This document shows positions 15,904 to 26,715 of a stretch of 64,000 bases of DNA, piece by piece. Position numbers and translations under genes: made by a program. The notes under the pieces were generated by a model that saw only the letters and a program-made list of their open reading frames with translations, did no database searches and was not told where the DNA came from. Within the stretch, counting starts at the first letter, position 1. Each line of letters starts with the position of its first letter. This DNA comes from Actinomycetes bacterium. Lineage in GTDB: Bacteria > Actinomycetota > Acidimicrobiia > Acidimicrobiales > Microtrichaceae. The stretch lies in contig JAAEPF010000023.1 in NCBI GenBank assembly GCA_024222295.1, positions 1 through 64,000 on the forward strand. Reading direction: 5' to 3'.

Positions 15904-17465
15904 GAGGCTTCCTCTCCCGATTCGGTCGACCCGGGCGAATCATCTGAGTCGGACTTGCCGAATCGCAGTTCGCCGGTGATGTCGTCCCAGCCTTCGCGAA
16001 GACTGGACCGGATACCCATCTGCATCGAACGGGCTGCAAGCACACCCGCGCCGAAGATGATCGCTGACGCCAGCCAGAGCGTGATCCGAACCCCCGGTAT
16101 CGCGAGGTCGAGACCACCGAGTGACCAGGTCGGCACTTCCGGCTCCGGGTCGCCGGTGGCTGCACGGGCGAAGCCGTTGAAGATGGTCGCCAGCACCGGG
16201 CCGAGCAACAGGGCGAGCATCACACACAGTCGAACCAGCGTCAGCAACGTGGTGAATATGCGGCCCCGCAGGTCGGCTCCGGTGTGCTGCTGCAACAGGG
16301 TGAAGCCCAGCACATAGCTGGCTCCGGCGAACAGCCCGAGGCCCGCGACTCCAAGCGCAGCCAACCAGAAACTCGACATGGACACACCGAAGAACAGCGA
16401 CAGGCCCGACCCCATCACGCAGAACGGGAAGATCGTCTCCTTCGGCAGCCTGTTCTGAATGGCCGACAGCAGCACCACGCCTGATGCCACACCGATTCCC
16501 ATGGCGGTGATGAAGAGCGGGAACTTGTCGGCATCGCCGATCACGAACCGGGCGAAGGTGGGCCCGAGCGGGATCAGCATCGCGCCGCCGACGAGACCCG
16601 TGGCCAGCCCGATGTTGACGGCACGCACCACCGGATTCACGAAGATGAAGTCGAGGCCCTCGCGGATGTCGGCCCACATCTTGCGAAGATGGGACTTCTC
16701 CTTGTCGAGGGCGTCCTCGGCCATCTCCTTCGCGTCCGTCGGCTCCTTCGCTTCCTCCACGGACTTCAGCTTCTTGGGAGCGTTCGACGGCAGGCCCCGG
16801 AACACGAAGCGAGAGAGGATCATCGCCGAGGCAGTGAACGTGAGCGCGTCGAAGTAGAAGGCGAGAGTCTGGGTGTCGCCGAGTGCGCGGTTGAGCCCTA
16901 GGAAGCCGAGCCAGCTCACCTGCACCAGTCGGTCGTTGAGGGTCTTGAGGGCGAACTGGATCGGCCCCGCGATCGGCAACGTCGCATACGCGGCGACCAG
17001 GCCGAGCGAGTTGGCCTGAGCCAGCTTCTCCGACGGGACCACCGCGGGGACCGTGGCCTCCTTGGCCGGTGACCACATCATCGTGAACACCTCGAGCACG
17101 AAGCTGGCGAGTATCAACCCCGGCACCGTGCGTACCAGTGGCAACAGCAGGTAGACACCGGCGCGCACCAGGTCGGCGGCGACCATCAGCTTCTTGCGGT
17201 CGAACCGGTCGACCAGCACGCCGATGAAGGGGGCCAGGAAGAACCCGGGAGCCACGCGTGCGAGCGTGACCAGGGCTATCGCGCCCTCGGGTTGGGAGGA
17301 GATCGACGCCGCCAACGAAGTGATGGCGAAGAACCCGACCCAGTCACCGAGGGCCGATATGACCTGGACGTTGAACAGCGCGAAGAACCGCCGGGTGCCG
17401 AAGACGCGCCCGATCCAGCCGTCTTCCTCCGGGGGGCCGCCCGACAGCGGCTCCTCGGCGGTCAT
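15900..17465 (-). CDS. Major facilitator superfamily transporter
   Basis: A 521-residue protein with about twelve membrane helices and a central cytoplasmic loop of some 60 charged residues (around 225-290, rich in Lys and Glu). The loop between helices 2 and 3 carries the MFS signature VDRFDRKKLMVAADLVRAG. The architecture resembles the MFS_3/enterobactin-exporter-like group, whose members export small molecules, but the substrate cannot be told from sequence. ATG 17465 lies nine bases after the H1-like gene stop, and its stop overlaps tmk. Its steady presence between topA and tmk in related genomes, if confirmed, would suggest simple neighbourhood conservation and not a replication role. 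Confidence 0.85.
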   Translation of the reverse strand: MTAEEPLSGGPPEEDGWIGRVFGTRRFFALFNVQVISALGDWVGFFAITSLAASISSQPEGAIALVTLARVAPGFFLAPFIGVLVDRFDRKKLMVAADLVRAGVYLLLPLVRTVPGLILASFVLEVFTMMWSPAKEATVPAVVPSEKLAQANSLGLVAAYATLPIAGPIQFALKTLNDRLVQVSWLGFLGLNRALGDTQTLAFYFDALTFTASAMILSRFVFRGLPSNAPKKLKSVEEAKEPTDAKEMAEDALDKEKSHLRKMWADIREGLDFIFVNPVVRAVNIGLATGLVGGAMLIPLGPTFARFVIGDADKFPLFITAMGIGVASGVVLLSAIQNRLPKETIFPFCVMGSGLSLFFGVSMSSFWLAALGVAGLGLFAGASYVLGFTLLQQHTGADLRGRIFTTLLTLVRLCVMLALLLGPVLATIFNGFARAATGDPEPEVPTWSLGGLDLAIPGVRITLWLASAIIFGAGVLAARSMQMGIRSSLREGWDDITGELRFGKSDSDDSPGSTESGEEAS

Positions 17466-17474
17466 CGCTCCTGA

Positions 17475-18155
17475 TCAGCTCTTCTTCTTCGCGGGGGCCT
17501 TCTTCTTGGCCGGCGCCTTCTTCTTCGCTGGCGCCTTCTTCTTCGCCGGTGCCTTCTTCTTCGCTGGCGCCTTCTTCTTGGCCGGCGCCTTCTTCTTCGC
17601 TGGCGCCTTCTTCTTGGCCGGCGCCTTCTTCTTCGCGGGAGACTTCTTCTTGGCGGGAGCCTTCTTCTTGGGCTTCGCCTGGGCGGTCACCTTGCGGGCA
17701 CGTGCAGCGGCCTTGTCAGCAGCGTCGCGGGCCTGCGATGCCGCCTTGTCGGCCGCGGATCGGGCCTGAGATGCCGCCTTGTCAGCAGCGTCCTTCGCCT
17801 GGGAGGTGGCCTTGTCAGCAGCGTCCTTCGCCTGAGAAGACGCCTTGTCCGCGGCGTCGCGGGCCTGGGCGGTCGCCTTGTCGGCGGAGTCCTTCAGGCC
17901 GTCGAGGGCCGACTGGATCTGCTCCTCGGCCTTCTTGCGCTGGTCCTCGGCCTTCTTGCGGTGCTCGTCGGCGAGCTTGCCGATGCGGTCGGCCTCGTCG
18001 GCCATCCATTTCTGGAGGTCCTCGATGAGCTGCTGGACATTGCCCAACACGTCACCCATCAAGTCCTCCACGTTCTTGGAGCCGTCGCGGGCCTGATCAG
18101 AGAGCTTGTCGAGCTCCTCACGTGCACGATCAAGGAACTGGGGGGTATCCGGCAT
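17475..18155 (-). CDS. Histone H1-like Lys/Ala/Pro-rich protein with helical repeats
   Basis: A 226-residue protein with three parts. Residues 1-90 are helical and charged (FLDRAREELDKLSDQARD, then a KK/EE-rich segment). The middle contains six or more 11-residue repeats of the type DAADKAxSQAK, an amphipathic helix pattern. The C-terminus is ten tandem hexapeptides APAKKK (one SPAKKK), as in histone H1-like and HBHA-like DNA-binding tails. It probably binds DNA or polyanions in the nucleoid. The start at ATG 18155 is fixed by AAGGAGG seven bases upstream. It lies between topA and the MFS gene. Strikingly, topoisomerase I just upstream ends in the same KAPAKK repeats. Confidence 0.75.
   Translation of the reverse strand: MPDTPQFLDRAREELDKLSDQARDGSKNVEDLMGDVLGNVQQLIEDLQKWMADEADRIGKLADEHRKKAEDQRKKAEEQIQSALDGLKDSADKATAQARDAADKASSQAKDAADKATSQAKDAADKAASQARSAADKAASQARDAADKAAARARKVTAQAKPKKKAPAKKKSPAKKKAPAKKKAPAKKKAPAKKKAPAKKKAPAKKKAPAKKKAPAKKKAPAKKKS
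17481..17660 (-). repeat. Ten tandem 18-bp coding repeats (APAKKK)
   Basis: Ten consecutive 18-base units of the form TTCTTCTTNGCNGGNGCC on the plus strand encode the Lys-rich tail. Third-position variation between units shows the repeat is old or under protein-level selection; copy number is likely to vary between strains by slippage. The related tail of topA lies at about 18364-18495. Confidence 0.9.
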
Positions 18156-18275
18156 GGTCGCCTCCTTGCTGGCTCCGGGCAGGTTGCCCGGAAGCGATAG
18201 CACCATCTCTAGTCCGCGCGGGCCCCTTGAGTCGACAAGATCCGGGCGAAATGGGACGGGCGACGCCCCCCGGTG

Positions 18276-21131
18276 CTACTGCGAGGAGCCGTCGCCGTCG
18301 GAAGATCCGGAGGCAGGTGGCTCACCGGACACCTCGGCGGCCGATGTCTCGTCGTCGCTTTTCTTGGCCGGAGCCTTCTTCTTGGCAGGGCTCTTCTTCT
18401 TCGCGGGCGCCTTCTTCTTGGCCGGAGCCTTCTTCTTTGCCGGAGCCTTCTTCTTCGCCTTCTTGGCCGGAGCCTTCTTCTTCTTGGCAGGTCCCTTGGC
18501 GCGACGCTCGGCGAGCAGTTCCATCGCCCGCTCCAGGGTGATCTCCTCCACCGAGTCGCCCTTGCGCAGGCTCGCGTTGTACTCCCCGTCGGTCACGTAG
18601 GGGCCGAAGCGACCGTCCTTGATGACGAGCGGCTTCTCGGTATCCGGATCGTCGCCGAGTTCGCGCAGCGGCTCCTGGCTCTTCTGGCCGCGGCGGCGTT
18701 TCGGCTCGGCGAATATCTTCAGGCACTCCTCGAGGGTGATCGTGAGGATCTGCTCCTCGCTGTCGATCGAGCGCGAGTCCTTTCCCTTCTTGATGTACGG
18801 CCCATACCGTCCGTTCTGAACGGTGATCACCTCGCTGTCCGAAGGATCAACGCCGACCTCGCGGGGCAGTGCCAGTAGTGGCAGCACGTCTTCGAGCGTG
18901 ACCGTGGCCACGTCCATCGTCTTGAACAGCGACGCTGTGTTCGGCTTGAAGCCGGTCTCGTCGTCGTGCTCGCCTTCCTGCACGTAGGGGCCGAACCGCC
19001 CGGCCTTCAGGTGGACCTCGAGATCGCTGTCCGGATGGACGCCGAGCACGCGGTCATTCGACGGGGCATCCAGTAGCTCAACCGCCCGCTCGGCCGTGAG
19101 TTCATCGGGCGGCAGGTCCTCGGGAATCGACGCTGTCTTGCGGTCATCGCCCTCACCCTTTTCGAGGTACGGGCCATAGCGACCGACCCGGGCGACGATC
19201 GGAACATCATCGGCCGGGTCGTTGACCAGGGGGATTGAGTTGACGGCCCTTGCGTCGATCTCGCCCAGTCGCTCATCGACCAGTTCCTTCAGACCCATGC
19301 CACCACCGCCGGCAGCGCCCTGCGGGATCTCGCCGTCGTCGGTCACCTGGTCGCGCACCCCGAAGTAGAAACGGGTGAGCCATGGCTCCATCTGTTCGGT
19401 GCCACCCGCTATGCCGTCGAGGTCGTCCTCCATGCGGGCAGTGAACGCGAAGTCGACAAGGTTGGGGAAGTGCTCCTCTAGCAGGCTGACAACGGCAAAG
19501 GCCGTGAACGTCGGCACCAGCGCCGAGCCCTTCTTCCACACGTAGCCGCGGTCGAGGATGGTCGAGATGATCGAGGCGTAGGTCGACGGGCGGCCGACGC
19601 CCAGTTCCTCAAGTCGCTTCACGAGACTGGCCTCGGTGAAACGCGCGGGCGGCTGCGTGTCGTGTGCCACCGCGTCGAGTTCCTGCACGGCCATCGAGTC
19701 GCCCTCGGACATGTCGGGCAGGACCTTCTCAGCCCCGTCGTCCTCGTCTTCGTCGACTCCCTGCACGTATGCAGCGAGGAAGCCCTTGAACTGGATCGTG
19801 CGGCCCGAGGCAGCGAACACCGAATCACGGCCATCGGCGAGGGCTGCGCCCAAGCGCACCGAGACAGTCTCACCGCGGGCGTCGACCATCTGGGAGGCGA
19901 CGGTGCGCTGCCAGATCATCTCGTAGAGGCGGAACTCCGAGTTGTTGAGCTCGCCCTTGACCTCTTCGGGGGTGCGGAAGCTGTCACCGGATGGCCGGAT
20001 CGCCTCGTGCGCCTCCTGGGCATTGCGCACCTTGCGGTTGTAGGCACGGGGCGCCTCGGGCAGGTACTCCGCGCCGAAACGCTCGGTGATCTGGCTGCGA
20101 GCGGCGCTGACTGCCGTATCCGACAGGGTCGTGCTGTCGGTTCGCATGTAGGTGATGTAGCCGTTCTGGTAAAGCTGCTGGGCGGTGCTCATGGTCATCG
20201 CCGATGAGAACCGAAGCTTCCGGCCCGCCTCCTGCTGGAGGGTCGAGGTCATGAACGGAGCGGCGGGGCGGCGCGTGTACGGCTTCGCCTCGACCGAGCT
20301 GACCGCGAGGGAGATACCGGTGAGCCCTTCACGCACCGCAGTGGCAGAGGCTTCGTCGAGCAGCACCGCGCCCGCGTCCCGCGCAGACGCCTTGAGGCTG
20401 CCGTCGTCGCCGAAATCCTTGCCGTTGGCGAGGCGTGCGCCGTCGAGCTCGACCAGCGTCGCCGGGAAGGAGGTCTGGTCCTTGGAGGTGTCCTGGTGGC
20501 GCAGCTGCGCGGCCAGGTCCCACCAGGTGGCGGAGTTGAAGGCCATGCGTTCGCGTTCGCGCTGCACAACGACCCGTGTCGCCACCGACTGCACCCGGCC
20601 CGCGGAGAGTCGCGGCATGATCTTCTTCCAGAGCACCGGCGAGACCTCGTACCCGTACAGCCGGTCGAGCAGGCGGCGGGTCTCCTGCGCATCCACCAGA
20701 CGACGGTCGAGCTCGCGGGGATTGTCGATGGCGTGCTGGATGGCCTCGGGAGTGATCTCGTGAAAGACCATCCGCCGCACAGGGACTTTCGGGTTGAGCA
20801 CCTCGAGCAGGTGCCATGCGATGGCTTCGCCCTCGCGGTCCTCATCTGTCGCGAGGTAGAGCTCGTCGGCGTCCTTGAGCAGGGCCTTCAGGTGGCGGAC
20901 GTGGTCCTTCTTCTCGGGGGACACCACGTAGAGGGGCTTGAAGTGGTTCTCGGTGTCGATGCCGAGGCGGGCCCACTTCTCGCCCTTCATGTTCTTGGGC
21001 ACATCCGCGGCATTCCTGGGCAGGTCGCGGATGTGACCGATGGACGACTCGACGTCGTATCCATCGCCGAGAAAGCGCGCGATGGTCTTCGCCTTTGCCG
21101 GGGACTCGACGATCACAAGCGGGTTGGCCAC
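18276..21131 (-). CDS. topA: DNA topoisomerase I with Lys-rich C-terminal tail
   Basis: Type IA topoisomerase, relaxing negative supercoils. The N-terminal TOPRIM domain begins PLVIVESPAKAKTIARFLG and contains the acidic triad DEDREGEAIAWH; the active-site tyrosine is in NGYITYMRTDSTTL, near residue 330. Zinc ribbons are absent; instead there are about four TopoI C-terminal repeats (GRYGPYLEKGEGDDRK, GRFGPYVQEGEHDDE, GRYGPYIKKGKDSR, GRFGPYVTDGEYN), as in actinobacterial enzymes. The last 55 residues are a KAPAKK-rich tail, known in mycobacteria to bind DNA and raise processivity. The start is GTG 21131; a TTG three codons upstream is possible. It heads the run topA, H1-like, MFS, tmk, holB. 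Confidence 0.96.
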   Translation of the reverse strand: MANPLVIVESPAKAKTIARFLGDGYDVESSIGHIRDLPRNAADVPKNMKGEKWARLGIDTENHFKPLYVVSPEKKDHVRHLKALLKDADELYLATDEDREGEAIAWHLLEVLNPKVPVRRMVFHEITPEAIQHAIDNPRELDRRLVDAQETRRLLDRLYGYEVSPVLWKKIMPRLSAGRVQSVATRVVVQRERERMAFNSATWWDLAAQLRHQDTSKDQTSFPATLVELDGARLANGKDFGDDGSLKASARDAGAVLLDEASATAVREGLTGISLAVSSVEAKPYTRRPAAPFMTSTLQQEAGRKLRFSSAMTMSTAQQLYQNGYITYMRTDSTTLSDTAVSAARSQITERFGAEYLPEAPRAYNRKVRNAQEAHEAIRPSGDSFRTPEEVKGELNNSEFRLYEMIWQRTVASQMVDARGETVSVRLGAALADGRDSVFAASGRTIQFKGFLAAYVQGVDEDEDDGAEKVLPDMSEGDSMAVQELDAVAHDTQPPARFTEASLVKRLEELGVGRPSTYASIISTILDRGYVWKKGSALVPTFTAFAVVSLLEEHFPNLVDFAFTARMEDDLDGIAGGTEQMEPWLTRFYFGVRDQVTDDGEIPQGAAGGGGMGLKELVDERLGEIDARAVNSIPLVNDPADDVPIVARVGRYGPYLEKGEGDDRKTASIPEDLPPDELTAERAVELLDAPSNDRVLGVHPDSDLEVHLKAGRFGPYVQEGEHDDETGFKPNTASLFKTMDVATVTLEDVLPLLALPREVGVDPSDSEVITVQNGRYGPYIKKGKDSRSIDSEEQILTITLEECLKIFAEPKRRRGQKSQEPLRELGDDPDTEKPLVIKDGRFGPYVTDGEYNASLRKGDSVEEITLERAMELLAERRAKGPAKKKKAPAKKAKKKAPAKKKAPAKKKAPAKKKSPAKKKAPAKKSDDETSAAEVSGEPPASGSSDGDGSSQ

Positions 21132-21337
21132 GACGCACAACTAAAGCGTGTCGGCACCCGATGTCAAACATCGCGCCTCGCCGGCGCAGCCGGATCAAGC
21201 GGATCGCTGCCTCCTGCGCCAACCCTGCAGACCCTTGCGCGGAGCACGCGGAGCACCCGCGAACCCTCGCCGCGCCGGCACATCCATAGCGGTCGATTTG
21301 CTTGATCCAGAGGCGTTTCCGACCGACTGTGGAACCG

Positions 21338-22399
21338 ATGACCCGGCAGGAGTCCACATCCGAGCCCGTAATCGGCGCCCAGTTGTACGTTCGTGGCGCA
21401 ACGATCTGTGCCTGGTCGGCGATCGTCCTCGCGGTGGCCATCTTCCTGGCCGGCTAATGGGGTGGCAGCGCCCCCGCAACCGGTCGCTTCCGGGAGGACT
21501 GGCTGGCGACGGCACCGTGGTCAGCAGCGCTGTTCGCACTGTTGGCAGCCGGCGCGTTGCTCGGCAGGCGCCACAGCAGGGTCGCCGTCTGGTTGTTCGG
21601 TCTCGTCCTGGTGTTGGTCACCGCGATGGCGGCCCTCCTCACCGCCGGCGTCGACGACTTCTGGAGCCCCTTCGCCACCGAGGTCGAGCAGGCAGGCCTC
21701 CCGCGCAACGGCCTTACCCGCGGCGGCACGCTCGTCGTCGCGATGATCACCCTCGGTGCGCTGCTGCTGCTCGCACGGCGGGCGCCGGGAACGCGCACCG
21801 CCCTGAGTACGACCGCTGCACTCTTCGCTGCGGCGTCGATGCTCAACCGCGCCGGAATCACCGAGGTGTTGGAGCGTGAGCTGGCCGCTGGACGCGATTG
21901 CGGCGTGTTGTTCGTCGACCTCGACAACCTCAAGACGATCAACGACGAACTGTCACACGAGTCAGGCGACAGAGCCCTGCGGGCGGTGGCGCAGGCTATC
22001 GAGTCCCGCCTGCGCGGCCGCGACCGCGTGGGCAGGATCGGTGGCGACGAGTTCATGTGCGTGCTGACCAACCTGCAGGACATGGCCCAGTTCCGCGAGG
22101 TGGCGGGAAGGGTCGCTCAGTCGATAAGGGACAGCCGAATCAGCGGCAAAGGAGGCAGCACCGGGGTCAAGGCGAGCATCGGTGGCGTGATTGCTCCCAG
22201 CCACGGCGACGCGAAAGCCGCCCTTGCCGCCGCTGACGAGTGCATGTAAGCCGTCAAGAACGCGGGCGGCGACGGGATCTTCATCCTCGACAAGCCCGCG
22301 CCGGGCGAGAACCGCCGGTCGGCGGGCGGCGACGACTCGAGCAACGGTCCCCAAGCACACTCCGCGTCCCCTGATTCGTCCGGCCGCACCCGGATGTAG
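21338..22399 (+). pseudogene. Membrane-bound GGDEF diguanylate cyclase gene interrupted by two in-frame TAA codons
   Basis: Read in one frame from ATG 21338 to TAG 22397-22399 (354 codons), the sequence gives a membrane helix (ATICAWSAIVLAVAIFLAG), a TAA at 21455, more membrane helices, and a GGDEF domain. The domain has LFVDLDNLKTINDELSHESG, the active site RIGGDEFMC and an upstream RGRD inhibitory site, but lacks the usual DxLTxLxNR start (ASMLNRAG). It ends at a TAA (22247) exactly where the family has the tyrosine of the xxMYxAK motif; AVKNAGGDGIFIL continues in frame after it. The expressed piece, if any, would start near TTG 21542 and stop at 22249. A degraded gene is the simplest reading; recoding or sequencing error are alternatives. 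Confidence 0.75.
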
Positions 22400-22428
22400 A
22401 GTCGCCGGACCCGACAAGGAGGGTCCGA

Positions 22429-23640
<1,212 letters not shown>

Positions 23641-23782
23641 TCACCCACACCCTTTCAGGGCCCTTCGGAGCGCAAGGGGTCAATACGGCCCCAGCATGGC
23701 TGCGGGCTAGGCTCGGGCCCGGAGTGCCGGGAAGTCTGGTCGGCGCCGTTCGGCACGCCCGGCGGCTGATCTCCGACCCCTC

Positions 23783-26185
23783 ATGATCCCGCTTCTGCTC
23801 GCCCACCTGATCGCCGCCGTGGTCTGCCTCGCCCCCGGGCGTCGCGCAGCCCGCTGGGCGCTGCCTGTGGCTGCGATCGCTCCCGCCGTCACATTCGGTT
23901 GGCTCGTGGCGAAGGCCCCCGCCGTGCTCGATGGCGACACGCCGACCGAGACCGTGAAGTGGGTGCCCGACCTCGCGCTGTCGATCTCGCTTCGCCTCGA
24001 TGGCTTCGGGCTGCTGATGGGGCTGCTCGTGTCGGGCATCGGGGTGCTCGTGCTGCTCTACTCCGTGGCCTACTTCGGGCGCCGCGACGACCTCGGCAAG
24101 CTGGCGGGACTGCTCGTCGGATTCGCCGGCGCCATGCTCGGCATCGTCTGGGCCGACGGCCTGCTCACCCTGTTCGTGTTCTGGGAGCTCACATCGATCA
24201 CGTCGTTCCTACTCATCGGCTTCGATGACGGCAACGTGACCGCGCGCGCTGCGGCGACGCGGGCGTTCCTGGTCACCGGTGCCGGCGGCCTCGCGATGCT
24301 CGCCGGGCTCATCATCCTCGGGCAGGTCTCCGACACCACCACCATCTCCGGTCTGGTCGAGGCGGCGCCCACGGGCACTCTCACCAGCGTCGCACTGGTG
24401 CTCGTGCTCGCCGGGGCGTTCACCAAGTCGGCACAGTTCCCGTTCCACTTCTGGCTGCCCGGAGCCATGGCGGCACCTACGCCTGTGAGCGCCTACCTGC
24501 ATTCCGCCACGATGGTGAAGGCCGGCCTGGTCGTCGTCGCCCGCCTCGCACCGGGCTTCGCCACCGAAGGCCCCTGGCGGCTGCTCGTGGTGGGAGCCGG
24601 GCTTGCGTCGCTGCTCATCGGCGGCGTACGAGCGATGCGCCAGCAGGACACGAAGCTGGCGCTCGCCCACGGCACCGTCAGCCAGCTGGGTTTCCTGATG
24701 GTGCTGCTGGGGCTAGGCACACCGGCCACCACCTACGCCGGCGTGGCGATGCTGCTCGCCCATGCGTTGTTCAAAGCCTCGCTCTTCTTGTCGGTCGGGG
24801 TGGTCGACCACCAGGTGGGAACCCGCGACATGCGACGCCTCAAGGGGCTGCTGCGAGCGCTCCCGATCCTGGCCGCCTCCGTGATCGTGGCGGGTGCGTC
24901 CATGGCTGCCATCCCACCCACCTTCGGATTCGTGGCCAAGGAGAAGGCTCTCGACGCCCTCCTGGATGCCGACATCGGTGCCATAGGTGTGGTCGCCCTG
25001 ATCGGCATCGTCGTGGGGTCGGTTCTGACCGTCGCCTACACGATCCGCATCGTGGTCGGCATGCTCGGCAACGACGCTGCAGGCATCGAGTCGACCACGA
25101 CCGAGAGCGGCGAGGTGCTGCCTTCACAGGCACCGGTCGACCCGTCGTCGGTGCACCGACCCTCACCGGGCTTCATCGGAGCGCCCGCGTTGCTTGCGTT
25201 GGTCTCGCTGGTGTTCGGCTTCATGGCCGGCCCGGTGGGCAACTGGCTGGCCGAGGCAACCGCCTCGCTCGATCCCGAGACGTCCTCCAAGTACCTGAAG
25301 CTGTGGCCCGGCATCAACGTGGCGCTGGGCCTCTCGGCCGGCATCATCGCGCTCGGAGCGGCGACCTGGTGGTTCACACGGGTCCCCACCCGCACCGTCG
25401 ACGCCCGCCGCAGCCCGGCCACGGTCATCTACGACCGCATCTACGACGGCCTGCTGTCGGGCGCCCGCCGCATCACCGCAGCGACCCAGAGCGGGTCACT
25501 CCCCTTCTACCTGGGCGTGGTGCTCAGCACGGTCGCCGCCGCAATGGTCGCCGCCATCATCGCCGGCGCCACCGATGCGATCAGCGACCCGGTGTGGGCC
25601 GACTCGCCGCTCGAAGTGGCGGCCGTGGTACTCACGGGGCTGCTCGCCGTGGCCGTCGTGGCGGCCCGCCAACGATTCACCGCAGCGGTGCTGCTCGGTG
25701 GCAGCGGCTACATGCTCGCCGTTGTCTACCTGCTGCAGGGTGCACCGGATCTGGCCATCACCCAGTTCCTGGTCGAGACACTCACGATCGTGGTGTTCCT
25801 GCTCGTGCTGGCGAGGCTGCCCCGCGAGTTCGCAGCTGCACCAGCATGGGCTCCGAGAACGCTTCGCATCGGCATCGCGGTGACCGTGGGCATCGTGGTG
25901 GCCGTGTTCGCCTTCGGTGCATCTGCGGCCCGCACCGAGCCGTCGGTGGGTCAGGAGTACATCGCCCTGTCCGAGCCGGAGGCGGGTGGCCTCAACGTCG
26001 TCAACGTGATCCTCGTGGACTTCCGCGGTTTCGACACCCTGGGAGAGATAACGGTGCTGGCAGTAGCCGGCGCAGGCGTGGTCAACCTGGTTCGCGCCGC
26101 TAGGCGCCAGCAGCGCCGCAAGCGACTCGAGGACGGCACCGAGCTCGAGGACCGATCGGGTCGACAGGTGGGGGTGTGGCGATGA
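23783..26185 (+). CDS. mnhA: Mrp Na+/H+ antiporter subunit A
   Basis: Largest subunit of the seven-protein Mrp cation/proton antiporter, related to complex I NuoL. The 800-residue protein has about 20 membrane helices. The NuoL-like antiporter region spans residues 1-450, including FWELTSITSFLLIG (glutamate of TM5), FPFHFWLPGAMAAPTPVSAYLHSATMVKAG and LALAHGTVSQLGFLM. The C-terminal 250 residues carry the MbhD/MbhE-like region with GAPDLAITQFLVETLTIVVFLLVLARLP. It lacks a fused MrpB domain, which follows as a separate gene. ATG 23783 is the first start after a 142-base gap. Its stop overlaps mnhB as ATGA. Confidence 0.95.
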   Translation: MIPLLLAHLIAAVVCLAPGRRAARWALPVAAIAPAVTFGWLVAKAPAVLDGDTPTETVKWVPDLALSISLRLDGFGLLMGLLVSGIGVLVLLYSVAYFGRRDDLGKLAGLLVGFAGAMLGIVWADGLLTLFVFWELTSITSFLLIGFDDGNVTARAAATRAFLVTGAGGLAMLAGLIILGQVSDTTTISGLVEAAPTGTLTSVALVLVLAGAFTKSAQFPFHFWLPGAMAAPTPVSAYLHSATMVKAGLVVVARLAPGFATEGPWRLLVVGAGLASLLIGGVRAMRQQDTKLALAHGTVSQLGFLMVLLGLGTPATTYAGVAMLLAHALFKASLFLSVGVVDHQVGTRDMRRLKGLLRALPILAASVIVAGASMAAIPPTFGFVAKEKALDALLDADIGAIGVVALIGIVVGSVLTVAYTIRIVVGMLGNDAAGIESTTTESGEVLPSQAPVDPSSVHRPSPGFIGAPALLALVSLVFGFMAGPVGNWLAEATASLDPETSSKYLKLWPGINVALGLSAGIIALGAATWWFTRVPTRTVDARRSPATVIYDRIYDGLLSGARRITAATQSGSLPFYLGVVLSTVAAAMVAAIIAGATDAISDPVWADSPLEVAAVVLTGLLAVAVVAARQRFTAAVLLGGSGYMLAVVYLLQGAPDLAITQFLVETLTIVVFLLVLARLPREFAAAPAWAPRTLRIGIAVTVGIVVAVFAFGASAARTEPSVGQEYIALSEPEAGGLNVVNVILVDFRGFDTLGEITVLAVAGAGVVNLVRAARRQQRRKRLEDGTELEDRSGRQVGVWR

Positions 26186-26715
26186 GCGCTGACCACTCCG
26201 GGCCGGGACCGCTGAACCGTCGCTCGATGATCCTCACCGAGACGGTCAACGGGATCACTCCGATCCTGCTGTTGTTCTCGATCTTCCTGACCTTCCGCGG
26301 GCACAACGCTCCCGGTGGCGGTTTCGCCGGCGGACTGGTGATGGGTGCCGCGGTGATCCTGCGCTACCTGGCCTCCGGGCCGGCCGGCGTGCGCTCCCTT
26401 CGAATCGACCCGATCGTGCTCATCGGCATCGGCCTGACCCTCTCGGCCGTGGTCGGCCTGGCTCCACTGCTGGTCGGCGAGGGATTCCTCGAGTCGGCCA
26501 TCTGGAAGTTCGAGCTGCCCCTGCTCGGCAAGGTGAAACTGGTGTCGTCCAGCTTCTTCGACATCGGGGTGCACATCCTCGTGCTCGGGGTCGTGATGGC
26601 GATCCTCGTGGCGTTCGTGGAGGCCGATGACGAGGTGGCACGGGTGCAACACGCGCGGCGTGTGTCCAAGCGGGAGGCCGAAGCTGACGCGGCCGAGGCG
26701 GAGGGGACGCCATGA
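26182..26715 (+). CDS. mnhB: Mrp antiporter subunit B
   Basis: A 177-residue membrane protein with the MnhB domain: MILTETVNGITPILLLFSIFLTFRGHNAPGGGFAGGLV matches the family core, in which GHNxPGGGFxGGL is nearly invariant. Four helices are predicted, ending near residue 150, followed by a charged tail (RVSKREAEADAAEAEG). MnhB is required for complex assembly. It starts inside the mnhA stop and ends inside the mnhC start, both as ATGA overlaps. Confidence 0.95.
   Translation: MSADHSGPGPLNRRSMILTETVNGITPILLLFSIFLTFRGHNAPGGGFAGGLVMGAAVILRYLASGPAGVRSLRIDPIVLIGIGLTLSAVVGLAPLLVGEGFLESAIWKFELPLLGKVKLVSSSFFDIGVHILVLGVVMAILVAFVEADDEVARVQHARRVSKREAEADAAEAEGTP

Noticed and set aside
17481-17660. Short tandem repeats as a CRISPR array
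   Set aside because: Units are contiguous, 18 bases and in frame with a protein; there are no spacers.
17194-17769. Plus-strand frame rich in FAGAFF repeats
   Set aside because: It is the antisense of the APAKKK repeats and of the MFS gene start; the minus-strand gene has a good ribosome site and sensible composition.
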